Virus record (IMG/VR): IMGVR_UViG_3300049432_000046 | Coordinates: 1-49,599 of that record | Direction: 5' to 3' (one strand) | Origin: a virus | Length of the DNA: 49,599 nucleotides | Shown here: in pieces, positions 29,401 through 38,051 of the stretch | Position numbering within the stretch: position 1 is the first letter of the stretch | Layout of the letters: each line of letters begins with the position of its first letter | Notes under the pieces: model-generated | Database searches by the model: none | What the model was told of the DNA's origin: nothing | The model's input: only the letters and a program-made list of their open reading frames with translations | Translations under genes and position numbers: made by a program

Positions 29401-30177
29401 CTACCACCCCGGCCAGGTGGTCGTCCAGTCGTCCCACGGGGTCGGCACCGGGTTCGACACGAACGCGCTCCGCGTGGGTGACATCACGGCCACCGACCCG
29501 TAGCCCTGCCGGTCGCCCGGGTCGTCACGGACCGTCGCGAGCAGCGCCGCGATGTCCTCGTCCCACATCTCCTTGAGGCGCTGATACGAGGACTCGCCGT
29601 CAGCGATCTGCGACGGGAAGTAGGCCTGCTCGACGTACATCGCCGTGCGTAGGGCGGCCAGCCGCCGCGCGGAGTCGAGCATGTCCTCATCCTCGGTCGT
29701 GTCGAGCGACGGGCCGACCCTGCGCCGCACGTCGCGGACGCCGTCGGCGATCAGCGCCTCGACCTCCGTAGCGGTCGGCCGCGTGTCGGCCGTGAAGGTG
29801 CCCAGCTCGTTGCTCACGTCGTCGGTAGTGCGGGAGTGGATCAGCACCCCAACATCGGCGACGGACGGCGTCAGGCCCTCGGAGGTGACGAACCCGGCGA
29901 CGTGGAGGTCCTCGGTGGCGCGCTCGACGGCGGAGACGAGCCACACCACCTCGTACTGGGTGCTGTCGTCGCTGACAACGGCCGGCGCGGTGCGGGTCGC
30001 TACGTAGTTGCTCGTCGCCCCGACGTCCGTCTCGACGATGCCGGTGGACACCGCGGCGCTGACCATCGTGCCGGACGGCAGTTCGCGGATCCCGCATGTC
30101 AACGTCACTCCCAGAGCGTTCGGCGCCCCGGTCAGTATCGCGGTGAAGGTGGTGGAGGGGCGGGCGGTGATGCTCAC
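29401..30177 (-). CDS. Head-tail connector with an Ig-like N-terminal extension
   Basis: A 258-residue protein. Residues about 110-225 are helical (TATEVEALIADGVRDVRRRVG, RRLAALRTAMYVEQAYFP) in the manner of gp6/gp15-type connectors. The first 100 residues are beta-rich and Thr/Val-rich, like an Ig-type domain, unusual for a connector; it may project from the neck and contact the fibre encoded just upstream. Confidence 0.75.
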   Translation of the reverse strand: MSITARPSTTFTAILTGAPNALGVTLTCGIRELPSGTMVSAAVSTGIVETDVGATSNYVATRTAPAVVSDDSTQYEVVWLVSAVERATEDLHVAGFVTSEGLTPSVADVGVLIHSRTTDDVSNELGTFTADTRPTATEVEALIADGVRDVRRRVGPSLDTTEDEDMLDSARRLAALRTAMYVEQAYFPSQIADGESSYQRLKEMWDEDIAALLATVRDDPGDRQGYGSVAVMSPTRSAFVSNPVPTPWDDWTTTWPGW

Positions 30178-31430
30178 GTCAGCGCCACCTCCCCAGCGAC
30201 GACGGTGCCGTTCGCCTGCTTCGCCTTGATCTTGAACTTCGCAGCGCCGTTCGTAGCGTCAAGCCAGTAGGCGGCTTCGCCGGCGACGAGTTCGGCGTCG
30301 GCGGGCGCGGTGGTCTTCCGCGTCGTGAAGTAGCCGTTCTCGGTGAACGTGCAGCCGACGACGTTGTCCGGATCGCGCGCCTCGAGGAGGTTCGCCGTCT
30401 GCGACGTAGCGCCCCTCAAGACAACGCCCGTGTTCGCGGCCTTCGGGCGCAGCGCAAGGCAAGCGGCCGCGTCCACCACCGCCGCGCCGAACTGGTCGAC
30501 GTTGAGGCCCCGGGGCGTGATGACGCCCCCGTCTGCCCCGATCGTCCACTGGACGATTGCGTTGTTCGACGTGTCGCGCAAGGTGATGAGCGGCGCCGTC
30601 TGCCCCGCTATCGGCGCGATGTTCAGGGCCGCGCCGCCGGTCGGCTGCGAGCGAACGTCGAGCGTCCCGAGCGGTGAGGCCGGGGCGGCCGGGCCGCCGA
30701 GCAGCATCCGCCCGGCGTGCCACGAGTCGCCGCCCTCGCAGTAGAGCGCGTACGCCGCCGCGATCCCGGTGACGCCGGCGAAGCTCTCAATGTGCAAGCC
30801 GTAGGCGACGTCCACTGTGCCGCCGCCGTCATTCACGGGGGTGCGGACCCGCAAGCCACGCATCAGCGGCACGTTCCCCGTGCCCCGGTTGCGTTGCAAC
30901 GTCTGGAGCCCCAGCAGTTCCGCGACGGACCCGTTGCCCGTGTTGTTCGCGAACAGATAGCCCGCCACGAGCCTGCCCATCGAACCCGACCCCGAGTACT
31001 GGGCGTTCGACTCGAACGGGTACAGCCCCACGCTCGGCAGCGCGAGCGAGCCCGCGCAGTCCATCACCAGGTCTACGCCGTGGTAGTCGACCGCCAGCCC
31101 CGGCACGGACGCCGGCGCGGCGGTGAAGTGCATGTGGTTCGCGACGGGGCGCGTCTGCACGATCGACGTTTCGGAGTAGTCCTGCGTCGAGCGCGAGTTG
31201 ACCGCGAGCGCGACCGCCCCTGCCGTGTCGGGAGTGAAAGCCTGGCCCTTCGTGAACGTCTGGTTCACGCTCAGGCGCGCGAGCTGGGCGGTGTCGGAAA
31301 TCCCGTGGACGTTCGTCGTGTCCGCCTCGTGGGCGGTCAGTTCCGCGTCGGAGGCGTCCGTCGCCACGTGTGCGGCGAGGGCGGCGGCAGCTACCGGGTC
31401 CGCCTCCGGTGCCCTGTAGGCGGTGCTCAT
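30174..31430 (-). CDS. Fibre-like protein encoded in the head module
   Basis: A 418-residue, Gly/Thr/Asn-rich, beta-repetitive protein with a helical start (DPVAAAALAAHVATDASDAELTAHEAD) of the kind that anchors fibres. The middle (LQTLQRNRGTGNVPLMRGL, VAYGLHIESFAG) looks like trimeric fibre or spike sequence. It sits between capsid and connector genes, not with the tail fibre, so a head fibre or neck whisker is more likely than a second tail fibre. Confidence 0.7.
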   Translation of the reverse strand: MSTAYRAPEADPVAAAALAAHVATDASDAELTAHEADTTNVHGISDTAQLARLSVNQTFTKGQAFTPDTAGAVALAVNSRSTQDYSETSIVQTRPVANHMHFTAAPASVPGLAVDYHGVDLVMDCAGSLALPSVGLYPFESNAQYSGSGSMGRLVAGYLFANNTGNGSVAELLGLQTLQRNRGTGNVPLMRGLRVRTPVNDGGGTVDVAYGLHIESFAGVTGIAAAYALYCEGGDSWHAGRMLLGGPAAPASPLGTLDVRSQPTGGAALNIAPIAGQTAPLITLRDTSNNAIVQWTIGADGGVITPRGLNVDQFGAAVVDAAACLALRPKAANTGVVLRGATSQTANLLEARDPDNVVGCTFTENGYFTTRKTTAPADAELVAGEAAYWLDATNGAAKFKIKAKQANGTVVAGEVALT

Positions 31431-31433
31431 CGT

Positions 31434-31991
31434 CTACTCGCTGACGTAGATGTAAGCGGTCGATCCGAGCGCCACGACAGACCCGAGCGACGACGGGATC
31501 GTGTCCCCGACAGCGAGCTGCACGCCCGTCTCCCGTACCCCTGCGCCAGCACCGAAGACCTCACCAAGCGGGTTTGTGGACGTGGACGCGCGCAACACGG
31601 CGGCCGTCCCGCCGAACGTGGCCTTGAGCGACAACGCCGCGTAGTAAATGACGCCGGGAGCGCACAGGTAGGGGGCCGTGAGCGAGACGGCTTTCTGTCC
31701 TACGGCGCTGTTCAGCTTCCCCGCCACCGCCCCACCAGCGGACCGCAGCCGGTTGTAGGCCGAGTCGAGGACCGCCACATCAACTGTGTCATCGGCCTGG
31801 GCAGGCGTCGATGTGAAGAACCCGATCGTCGCCACGTTGAACGGGCGTGGCACCACGAAGCGGTACACGTAGCACCACCCCGCCGTAGCCGTCTGTGTCG
31901 ACACCTGAGTGATGTCGTCGTAGCCGGGAAGGATGAACCCGACCTGCTTGTTCAGCCGATCCACCGCGGGGGGCCGCGCGCTAACCCTCAT
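31434..31991 (-). CDS. Structural protein of the head/neck module, beta-rich
   Basis: A 185-residue protein from ATG 31991 (inside the preceding stop, TGATG). Beta-rich jelly-roll-like pattern (TATAGWCYVYRFVVPRPFNVATIGFF). Probably a capsid-attached or whisker protein working with the fibre encoded next. Confidence 0.65.
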   Translation of the reverse strand: MRVSARPPAVDRLNKQVGFILPGYDDITQVSTQTATAGWCYVYRFVVPRPFNVATIGFFTSTPAQADDTVDVAVLDSAYNRLRSAGGAVAGKLNSAVGQKAVSLTAPYLCAPGVIYYAALSLKATFGGTAAVLRASTSTNPLGEVFGAGAGVRETGVQLAVGDTIPSSLGSVVALGSTAYIYVSE

Positions 31992-32290
31992 CACGCCTCC
32001 CCATACGTGTACGTCACGCCGTCGCCGCTGACGATCGAGTCGAGCCACACGTCCGACAGCTCGTCAACGCCATCGTCGTTCTTTGTGAGTGTCATCGTCT
32101 GCCCCGCCGCGAGCGGCGTGCCCTCCCGTGTCGCGAGCGCCGCCACGACCGTGGAGCCGCCGATCACGACGTCGCCCGTGTTGTCGGTCTCCGCCGTCAG
32201 CGCCACCGAACGGATCGGGACCGACACCGTTGTGAGCTGCACCCTGGTGCCTGTCGTCGTGACGACCTTGCGGCCGTTCTTCAGCGCCAT
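31991..32290 (-). CDS. Small structural protein of the head module
   Basis: A 99-residue beta-rich protein (RVQLTTVSVPIRSVALTAETDN, GDVVIGGSTVVA). Similar short beta proteins accompany head fibre genes in other phages. Overlaps its neighbours by one base on each side. Confidence 0.65.
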   Translation of the reverse strand: MALKNGRKVVTTTGTRVQLTTVSVPIRSVALTAETDNTGDVVIGGSTVVAALATREGTPLAAGQTMTLTKNDDGVDELSDVWLDSIVSGDGVTYTYGEA

Positions 32291-32736
32291 CAGCTACCCC
32301 GCTTAGCGCCGCAGCCCTGGCACACGTCGAAGTCCCCGACGCGCTGCGAGTGGTCGCAGTAAGGGCACCACCACACCCCGCCGCGGACCTTCTCGACCAC
32401 GCGCTCGTGGCCCGTCTTCGTGACCGTCTCCGGGGGCTCCGCGGGCTCCACCGCGTCGATGACGCCCGGCTCCTCGGCCGCGATGTCCGCCGCAGTAACG
32501 GGCTCCGGCTCGACCGGCCCCTGGTCGGGCACGTCGTCTGCCGGCGCCTCGTCCGCCGCCGGCTCCTCTGGCGGCGGCTCCTGGGCCTGCGCGTCGGCGG
32601 CCTTCTCCTCGGCAGCCTTCACGAGCTTGACCAGGTCCGGGTGCTTCGCGCGCTTCGGGTCCGGCACGTCCTCGACGCCCAACTCGGTCAGGCGATCAGC
32701 GAGCTGCTGCTTCGTGGGCTCGGCGGTCTTCGTCAT
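32290..32736 (-). CDS. Zinc-ribbon protein with acidic linker
   Basis: A 148-residue protein. The N terminus (TKQQLADRLTELGVEDVPDPKRAKHPDLVKLV) resembles a small SAP/HeH-like helical unit, the middle is a long Glu/Pro/Ala linker, and the C terminus is a zinc ribbon (CPYCDHSQRVGDFDVCQGCG). HeH-ribbon proteins of this sort lie near capsid genes in other actinophages; role unknown. Confidence 0.72.
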   Translation of the reverse strand: MTKTAEPTKQQLADRLTELGVEDVPDPKRAKHPDLVKLVKAAEEKAADAQAQEPPPEEPAADEAPADDVPDQGPVEPEPVTAADIAAEEPGVIDAVEPAEPPETVTKTGHERVVEKVRGGVWWCPYCDHSQRVGDFDVCQGCGAKRGS

Positions 32737-32921
32737 GTGGTCTGCTCCTCGCGCTTCCAGGGGAGATCGGGAACGACGATGCCGCGATTACGGCCCGTCC
32801 GCGCGTGCGTCTGGCGCTCAGTCTTGAACGCCAAACGCTCCGCACGCTCCTGCTTCTGAGCGCCACCGACCCCCGTCTCGGGGTAGCGGCGCTCGTACTC
32901 GTCCACGGCCCTCGCCGACAC
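32733..32921 (-). CDS. Small charged protein of the head module
   Basis: A 62-residue, very hydrophilic protein without recognised domain. ATGA overlap with the next gene and three bases from the gene before, so it is part of the late operon. Function unknown. Confidence 0.65.
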   Translation of the reverse strand: MSARAVDEYERRYPETGVGGAQKQERAERLAFKTERQTHARTGRNRGIVVPDLPWKREEQTT

Positions 32922-32924
32922 CGG

Positions 32925-33449
32925 CTAGACCTTTGTGGCCGCCGCCGTGTCGGCCGCGACCGGCAGGCTGTAGATGACCGTCAGCCGGGTGCGGCCCGTA
33001 GAGCCGCCCGTCGACGCCGTCGTGATGATGCCGCTGACCACCCGGGCCGCGGCGGAGTATCGGGGGCTGACCTGCGAGTTCGCGATGTACGCGCCCGCCT
33101 TGCCGCCCGCCAGCGCGAACGAAAGCGACTCGCCTGCGAGCAGGTCCGTCGCCTTCAGGTCGACGCCGGTGAAGTAGCCGTCGTCGTCGGTGACGTCGCC
33201 GACTTTCAGCGTGCACGCGCCCGCGTTGTTCCACAACGCGACGCCGTTGACGATGACGTCCTCGATCGTCGCCCCAGCCGGGACCGACACCGATCCCGTG
33301 TACGTGCCGGCGCCGGACGTCTCGGTGAACGTCCGCTCCACCGCCACTACGGGTGTGCCGCCAACACTCGCGAGCCTGTTCAGCTCAGCCGCCGTTGGAA
33401 TCTGGGTGCCGTCGATCGCGACGCCCCCGTTGAAGTTCGTCGCTGCCAT
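32925..33449 (-). CDS. Structural protein downstream of the major capsid protein
   Basis: A 174-residue, beta-rich, Gly/Ala/Thr-rich protein (RTFTETSGAGTYTGSVSVPAGATIEDVIV...). Composition and place suggest a capsid-surface or accessory head protein. It is the first gene after a strong hairpin, so it should be less abundant than the capsid protein. Confidence 0.7.
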   Translation of the reverse strand: MAATNFNGGVAIDGTQIPTAAELNRLASVGGTPVVAVERTFTETSGAGTYTGSVSVPAGATIEDVIVNGVALWNNAGACTLKVGDVTDDDGYFTGVDLKATDLLAGESLSFALAGGKAGAYIANSQVSPRYSAAARVVSGIITTASTGGSTGRTRLTVIYSLPVAADTAAATKV

Positions 33450-33497
33450 CTGGTGGCCTCGTTTCTGTCAGAAGAGGAAGAAGAGGAGGACGGGGAA

Positions 33498-33523
33498 GCG
33501 GCGGGGCGTCGTGGCCCCGCCGC
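33498..33523 (-). terminator. Terminator or attenuator after the major capsid gene
   Basis: A perfect 10-base-pair stem (GCGGCGGGGC and its complement) with a six-base loop lies 15 bases beyond the capsid stop. On the RNA it is followed by a pyrimidine-rich run with many U residues. It would lower read-through into the next genes and raise the relative yield of capsid protein. Confidence 0.75.
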
Positions 33524-33537
33524 GCTCACCCGCTAGG

Positions 33538-34494
33538 TCACGACGGGTTCTGCCCGTAGACCCACGCCCAGCTCGAGAAGCCGCGCGAGTACCGGCTGTA
33601 ACCGGTGAAATACGCGATCATCGTCGACTCGTCGAGCTTGCCGTCCAGGAACTGCGGCGCCACCCGCGTGAGCCACACGAGGTGCTCATCCTTCAGCGGC
33701 GAGTCGATCAGGAACCACGCGTTCGCGTCGGTCAGGTAGTCCCAGGACACCACGTTGTAGCGGCCCCGGACCGTGTTGATCGTGTTGTTCGCCGACGTCG
33801 GATCGAGCGTCGAGCCGACGATCTCGAGCGCCGTGTCCTCCAGCTCCGGCGGCACCAGCAGCGTGTCCGGCTTCATCGACACGAGGTTGCTCTTGTCGTC
33901 GGTGAACTCACGCATCAGCAACGCCGTCGTCTGGAGGTTCGCCTTCGTCAGCGAAAGCGTCCCCTCGTTCGACTGCGTAGCCGTGTTCGACGCCGAGTGC
34001 TTGTGCGCCGTCGAGCACAGCCCGACGCCGTCAGCGCCCGCGATGTCGAACCCCTCGTCGTCCACCCCCGAGTCGGTGAACGCGTTGATGAACACGTTCG
34101 CAGCCGACTTCTCGTGGTGGATCGCCAGCGACGACGCGAGCCCGGCCGCCTGGCCGTTCACGCTGTTCGGCAGCTCCGCGCCGGGGTACATGTTGTCCTC
34201 GATCAGCTTCCGCCGGATCTCCATGCCGCCCGTGAACTCGCGCGGCTCGAGCCGCGTCTTCCACGTCAGCTCCTTCTCGCCGTACGTGGTCCGGCCCGTC
34301 TTCTCGAACTCGTTCCACATCTCGGTGCCGAACTCCCCGACGCCCTGGTAATCCTCGTAGGCGCGAGTCGTCGTGTCCTGCGGGAAGATCTGCCTCCCCT
34401 TGAACAGCTCCTCGCGAGCGCGGAGCCGGGTGTGGAAGACCTTGCGAAGGCCGGGGGCGAGCAGGCTCGCCCAGTTCTCAGAAATCAGTGGCAT
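33538..34494 (-). CDS. Major capsid protein, Mu gpT-like
   Basis: A 318-residue protein. The N-terminal region (HTRLRAREELFKGRQIFPQDTTTRAYEDYQGVGEFG) and the C-terminal VVSWDYLTDANAWFLID...WLTRVAPQF match the gpT-like class of HK97-fold capsid proteins. No long N-terminal delta domain is present, consistent with the separate scaffold gene. Located after scaffold and decoration genes and before a terminator. Confidence 0.88.
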   Translation of the reverse strand: MPLISENWASLLAPGLRKVFHTRLRAREELFKGRQIFPQDTTTRAYEDYQGVGEFGTEMWNEFEKTGRTTYGEKELTWKTRLEPREFTGGMEIRRKLIEDNMYPGAELPNSVNGQAAGLASSLAIHHEKSAANVFINAFTDSGVDDEGFDIAGADGVGLCSTAHKHSASNTATQSNEGTLSLTKANLQTTALLMREFTDDKSNLVSMKPDTLLVPPELEDTALEIVGSTLDPTSANNTINTVRGRYNVVSWDYLTDANAWFLIDSPLKDEHLVWLTRVAPQFLDGKLDESTMIAYFTGYSRYSRGFSSWAWVYGQNPS

Positions 34495-34508
34495 CTGTCA
34501 TCGCCTCC

Positions 34509-34925
34509 TTACTGGGCCTTGTTGTGGACGTGCTTGCCCACGTTGAATTTCACGAGCGTCTCCTGCGTCGCCGTTGACTCGGCGACCACGACGAACTCCT
34601 TGTTCGAGCTCGCCGCCACCGCCTGTGCGCCCGTGGCGCCGGCGATGTCCAGCGTCGCCCCGACCAGCCGGGCGTTCGCGTCGGCGACGCCGTAGACGGC
34701 GTCCGCGTCGGTGATCACCTGGTAGCGGGTCGTCGAGTCGGTGCCGGCGGCGGTCTCGAGGATCACGCCGAGGAAGTTCGTGTCGGATGTCGCGCCGAGA
34801 TCGATCTCCCCCGTCTCGAGGTTCGCCATGTCGCCCTTCGTCAGGGTCTCCGTGTCCTTGCAGAGCAAGTCCTGGATCGTCGGCCTGGCACCGCACAGCC
34901 GATAGCGGAAAGTAAATCCGGCCAT
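34509..34925 (-). CDS. Head decoration (capsid-stabilising) protein
   Basis: A 138-residue beta-rich protein. The pattern CKDTETLTKGDMANLETGEIDLGA...FLGVILETAAGTDS...VITDADAVYGVAD fits capsid cement proteins found directly before major capsid genes. Probably binds three-fold or pseudo-three-fold sites on the shell. Confidence 0.8.
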   Translation of the reverse strand: MAGFTFRYRLCGARPTIQDLLCKDTETLTKGDMANLETGEIDLGATSDTNFLGVILETAAGTDSTTRYQVITDADAVYGVADANARLVGATLDIAGATGAQAVAASSNKEFVVVAESTATQETLVKFNVGKHVHNKAQ

Positions 34926-34953
34926 TTCGTGGCCCTCCTATGTTGCGTTGAAA

Positions 34954-34967
34954 GGGCCACGCGGCCC
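34954..34967 (-). terminator. Short hairpin between scaffold and decoration genes
   Basis: GGGCC and GGCCC flank a four-base loop five bases after the scaffold stop, and the RNA continues with UUU. It may attenuate transcription or punctuate message processing between scaffold and shell genes. Confidence 0.45.
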
Positions 34968-34971
34968 CATG

Positions 34972-35628
34972 TCACTTCGGTGGTGGACCCGCGTACGTGG
35001 GGTCCTTGTAGGCGGCGTATTCCTCGGGCGTCATGCCGCTGCTCTTCGCCATCGCCAGCTCTTCGTCCGTGAGCCGGACGTTTGAGATGGCGCCCTGGCC
35101 GGCCCCGCCGTTCAGGCCCGGGCCCTGCTGTGGCGTGCCCTTCAGGAACGCGTTCGCCTCGAGGAACCCGGGCAGCAGGGTGTCGAGGTTCGTCGGGACG
35201 CCGTCCTCGGCGTACTCGACGCTGTCGATCAGCTTCGCCGCCGCCTGCGCGTTGACGATGCCGTGTTCGGGCTTCGACAGCTCCGCGATCAGGTTGGCCC
35301 TGCGCAGAGCCTCCGTCGCCTTGGCGAGATTCGCCTCCGCGTCCGTGGCCCGCTTCGCGGCCTTCTCCGTCTCCGACAGCTTCTCGGCTTCGATCGCGTC
35401 GAGCTTGTCCTTCGCCTCCTTGGCGACCTTCTCGGCGTCGCGCCGAGCCTTGCGTTCCTCGGCCAACGCCTTCTGACCGGCGTCTCCGAGCTTCGCCTCG
35501 TCGTCCGCCTTCTGCTTCGCGGCCGCCGCGTCAGCGTCGGCCTTTACCTTCTCCGCAGCGGCCGTCGCGGCTGCTGCCTCTTCCTGCGCCTTGGCCTCGG
35601 CCGCAGCGGTCTCGTCGGGTTCGGGCAT
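34972..35628 (-). CDS. Scaffolding protein
   Basis: A 218-residue protein: an Ala/Lys/Glu-rich coiled coil through about residue 110, then LSKPEHGIVNAQAAAKLID and a Gly/Pro-rich C terminus. This is the usual composition of phage scaffolds, which fill the procapsid and leave. Between MuF-like and decoration genes. Confidence 0.85.
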   Translation of the reverse strand: MPEPDETAAAEAKAQEEAAAATAAAEKVKADADAAAAKQKADDEAKLGDAGQKALAEERKARRDAEKVAKEAKDKLDAIEAEKLSETEKAAKRATDAEANLAKATEALRRANLIAELSKPEHGIVNAQAAAKLIDSVEYAEDGVPTNLDTLLPGFLEANAFLKGTPQQGPGLNGGAGQGAISNVRLTDEELAMAKSSGMTPEEYAAYKDPTYAGPPPK

Positions 35629-35664
35629 CGCGCCGTCTCCTTCGTGTGGCCCCCGCCGTCGCGG

Positions 35665-36492
35665 CTAGGAGCGGTTGAGAAGCGCCTCGAGCGGCGCCTC
35701 GGTGATCCCGTCCGCGACCTCAACCATCGGGTCGCGCTGGATCAACGCTTGTAGGGGCACAGCGCCGGAGCGGATCAACTCGGCCTTGTCCGGGCCGAGC
35801 AACTGGTCCTGCTCCTGGGCCGACAGCCCCTTGAAGATTTCGCCGCCCGTGGGCCGCGTGACGTGGTCGGGCGCGTCCTTGACCACCGGCTCCTTCGAGC
35901 ACTGACAGAACGGGTGCACCTCGAGCACCTCGTCATCCGCCTGAACAGCCCCTGTCGCCGCGGCGAGACACGCGCCGCAGCCGCCGCCCGTCACCCGGCG
36001 CCACCCGACGATGCCGCCCTCCTGCCGGATGCCCTCGGCGAGCGACTCCCTCGCCGGCGCGATCGACTCCTCGCCGACCGTTCGGACCGCGCGGTTCAGG
36101 CCCTCCGTGAGCGCCGCCGACGTGTCCTTGCCGTCGCCGATCGCCTGCTTCACCGTGAACAGCGTCGGCACGAGCGCCTCCGCGAGCGGCCTACCGGAGC
36201 GCGCCTCGCCGACATGGGCCGACAGATCGACCGGCACCGCGGCGAGCGGCCTCCTGGTCTCTGAGCGCAGGTACGCGGTCAGGTAGGCGTGCGAGAGGCG
36301 CGCTCCGGCGCGCTGCAGCTCCGTGGTCGTGATCGCGACCTTCTGCACCCACGCTGCGTGGGAGCGGTCAAGGTCGCCCGGGTCGAGCGCCGCCCACTGC
36401 TCGCGGGCGTAGCTCACGCCACGCGCGCGGAGCGCTCTCAGGTGGAGGCGGTACATGTCCGTGATCCGCAGCGAGCCGGCGTGCGCTGGCAT
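35665..36492 (-). CDS. MuF-like minor head protein
   Basis: A 275-residue protein following the portal gene. The helical body ends in CGACLAAATGAVQADDEVLEVHPFCQC (about 172-198), the cysteine/histidine signature at the end of MuF-type head morphogenesis domains. It acts in head assembly, often packaged with the genome. No toxin domain follows the MuF core. Confidence 0.85.
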   Translation of the reverse strand: MPAHAGSLRITDMYRLHLRALRARGVSYAREQWAALDPGDLDRSHAAWVQKVAITTTELQRAGARLSHAYLTAYLRSETRRPLAAVPVDLSAHVGEARSGRPLAEALVPTLFTVKQAIGDGKDTSAALTEGLNRAVRTVGEESIAPARESLAEGIRQEGGIVGWRRVTGGGCGACLAAATGAVQADDEVLEVHPFCQCSKEPVVKDAPDHVTRPTGGEIFKGLSAQEQDQLLGPDKAELIRSGAVPLQALIQRDPMVEVADGITEAPLEALLNRS

Positions 36493-36495
36493 CCG

Positions 36496-38031
36496 CTACG
36501 TCGTCGCCTGCGTCCCGGCCGCCCGGGTCGCGGCCGCCACCTGCGATGCGATGGCCTGCGCCTGCGCGTCGGCCTCCACTCGCCGCGACGCCGCGGCTGC
36601 CAGGTCCGCCTCCGGCCCACCGAAGGCGTCGTCGGCCATCCGCAGCGCCTGGATCCGCTCGATCTTCTGCGGCGAGTAGCCGAGGTCTTCCAAGATGATG
36701 TCGAGCGGAATCCCCATCGCCTGCTTCTTCGTCGCCGCGTCGACGAGCTCAGCCTCGGTCCTGGCCTCGAGCGGCCGCCAGAGCACCTCGGCGGTCACGG
36801 CCGTCGCCTGCTCCCTGTTCCCCATCGCGCGGTGCGCGAGGCGCATCGTGTCCTCATGCCCCGTGTCGAAGCCGGGGAGCTTCATCTCGCAACGCGAGTA
36901 GAGATTCTTCTCGGCGGCCCTGAGCGCGTCAGCGGAGATGTTCGCGAGCTGCCCGCGGGCGTTGTAGTTGATCGGCAGCCGGCCCTTCGAGAACATACCG
37001 TCGAGCAGGTGGTTACGCGCCTTGACGTAGTTTTCGAGGTCGACCGCGTCCCACTGGTCGATCTTCGGCTCTGCCCCCTGCTCACCAGCCGGCAACCTGA
37101 GCAGCCTTGACCGACTCACCGCGAGCTGGGCCTCCGCAGCGGTCAGCGGCGTCTTCCCGTCGGGGCCGACCATCTCCTCGATGCCGAGCAGCACCCGCTG
37201 CGGAAACGCCATGTACTCCGACGTCAAGAGCATGTCGGCGAGCAGCTTGTTGATGTTCGTCTGGTCGCCCGCGACGTCCTTCAGGTCGGAGATCCCTTGA
37301 CCGCCGAGCCGCGGCGTGTTCGGCACCGGCACCACCGGCACATACCCGGGCGTGGCGTGCGCGCCAGAATCGCCCGCGTCGAGGACCCAAGTGTCGGCCT
37401 TCACCCCGTAGGGCAACTCCACCGAGCCGGCCGCCGGGCGGCGCCACTTGAACACCTTGTCTCGCGTGTACAGGTTGCAGTGCACGAAACCGTCCGGCTC
37501 GGCCCACATCTTGAACGCCGCCTCTCGGACCCGCGGGTTCGCCGCCGAGCACTGCACGATCACCTGGTTCGGCTGCTCCGGCGTGATCAGCGGCGCGTCA
37601 CCGCGCGCGGGTGGCCTGTCGACCATCCAGTACGCGAAGCCGAGCTTCCCCGCCTCGCGATGGAGCTGGTCGGACCCGAGGTCCATGTCGTTCGCCTGCC
37701 AAATCTCGTTCGTCGCGTCGTCCGCGCCCGTCGCCTTGCCCCACCGGAAACCCAGCACCCGGAGCCGCTCGACCGCGGCGTCCACCACCAGCGGCATGAA
37801 GTTGTCGGCCGTTGCCGCGAGATACGGGCCGAACGCCTCCCAGTACGCGGCAGTCGCGAACCCGAGCTCGTGGTCGCCCTCGTACAGCGCGTCGTAGTAG
37901 CCGAGCCCGGGCCGCCACCTGGAGAGAGCGCCCTTCGTCGCGTTGCGGTGATACGACTCGAACGAACAGCCAACCCACCGGGCCGTCAGGCGCGCCTCGA
38001 GGCGGTCGCGCAGATCGTCTTCCTGCGCCAT
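36496..38031 (-). CDS. Portal protein
   Basis: A 511-residue protein from ATG 38031 (GGAGG ribosome site). Portal signatures of the SPP1 gp6 class: YYDALYEGDHELGFA near the start, NFMPLVVDAAVERLRVLGF, a central DLKDVAGDQTNINKLLADMLLTSEYMAFPQRVL and a helical C terminus. Dodecameric channel for DNA entry and exit. Canonical place after the large terminase. Confidence 0.93.
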   Translation of the reverse strand: MAQEDDLRDRLEARLTARWVGCSFESYHRNATKGALSRWRPGLGYYDALYEGDHELGFATAAYWEAFGPYLAATADNFMPLVVDAAVERLRVLGFRWGKATGADDATNEIWQANDMDLGSDQLHREAGKLGFAYWMVDRPPARGDAPLITPEQPNQVIVQCSAANPRVREAAFKMWAEPDGFVHCNLYTRDKVFKWRRPAAGSVELPYGVKADTWVLDAGDSGAHATPGYVPVVPVPNTPRLGGQGISDLKDVAGDQTNINKLLADMLLTSEYMAFPQRVLLGIEEMVGPDGKTPLTAAEAQLAVSRSRLLRLPAGEQGAEPKIDQWDAVDLENYVKARNHLLDGMFSKGRLPINYNARGQLANISADALRAAEKNLYSRCEMKLPGFDTGHEDTMRLAHRAMGNREQATAVTAEVLWRPLEARTEAELVDAATKKQAMGIPLDIILEDLGYSPQKIERIQALRMADDAFGGPEADLAAAASRRVEADAQAQAIASQVAAATRAAGTQATT

Positions 38032-38051
38032 GCGACCTCCGGCCCTAGGGA

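Noticed and set aside
33190-34695. A 501-codon plus-strand frame opposite the major capsid gene
   Set aside because: Low-complexity Arg/Val/Leu product with no domain; capsid gene on the other strand is certain.
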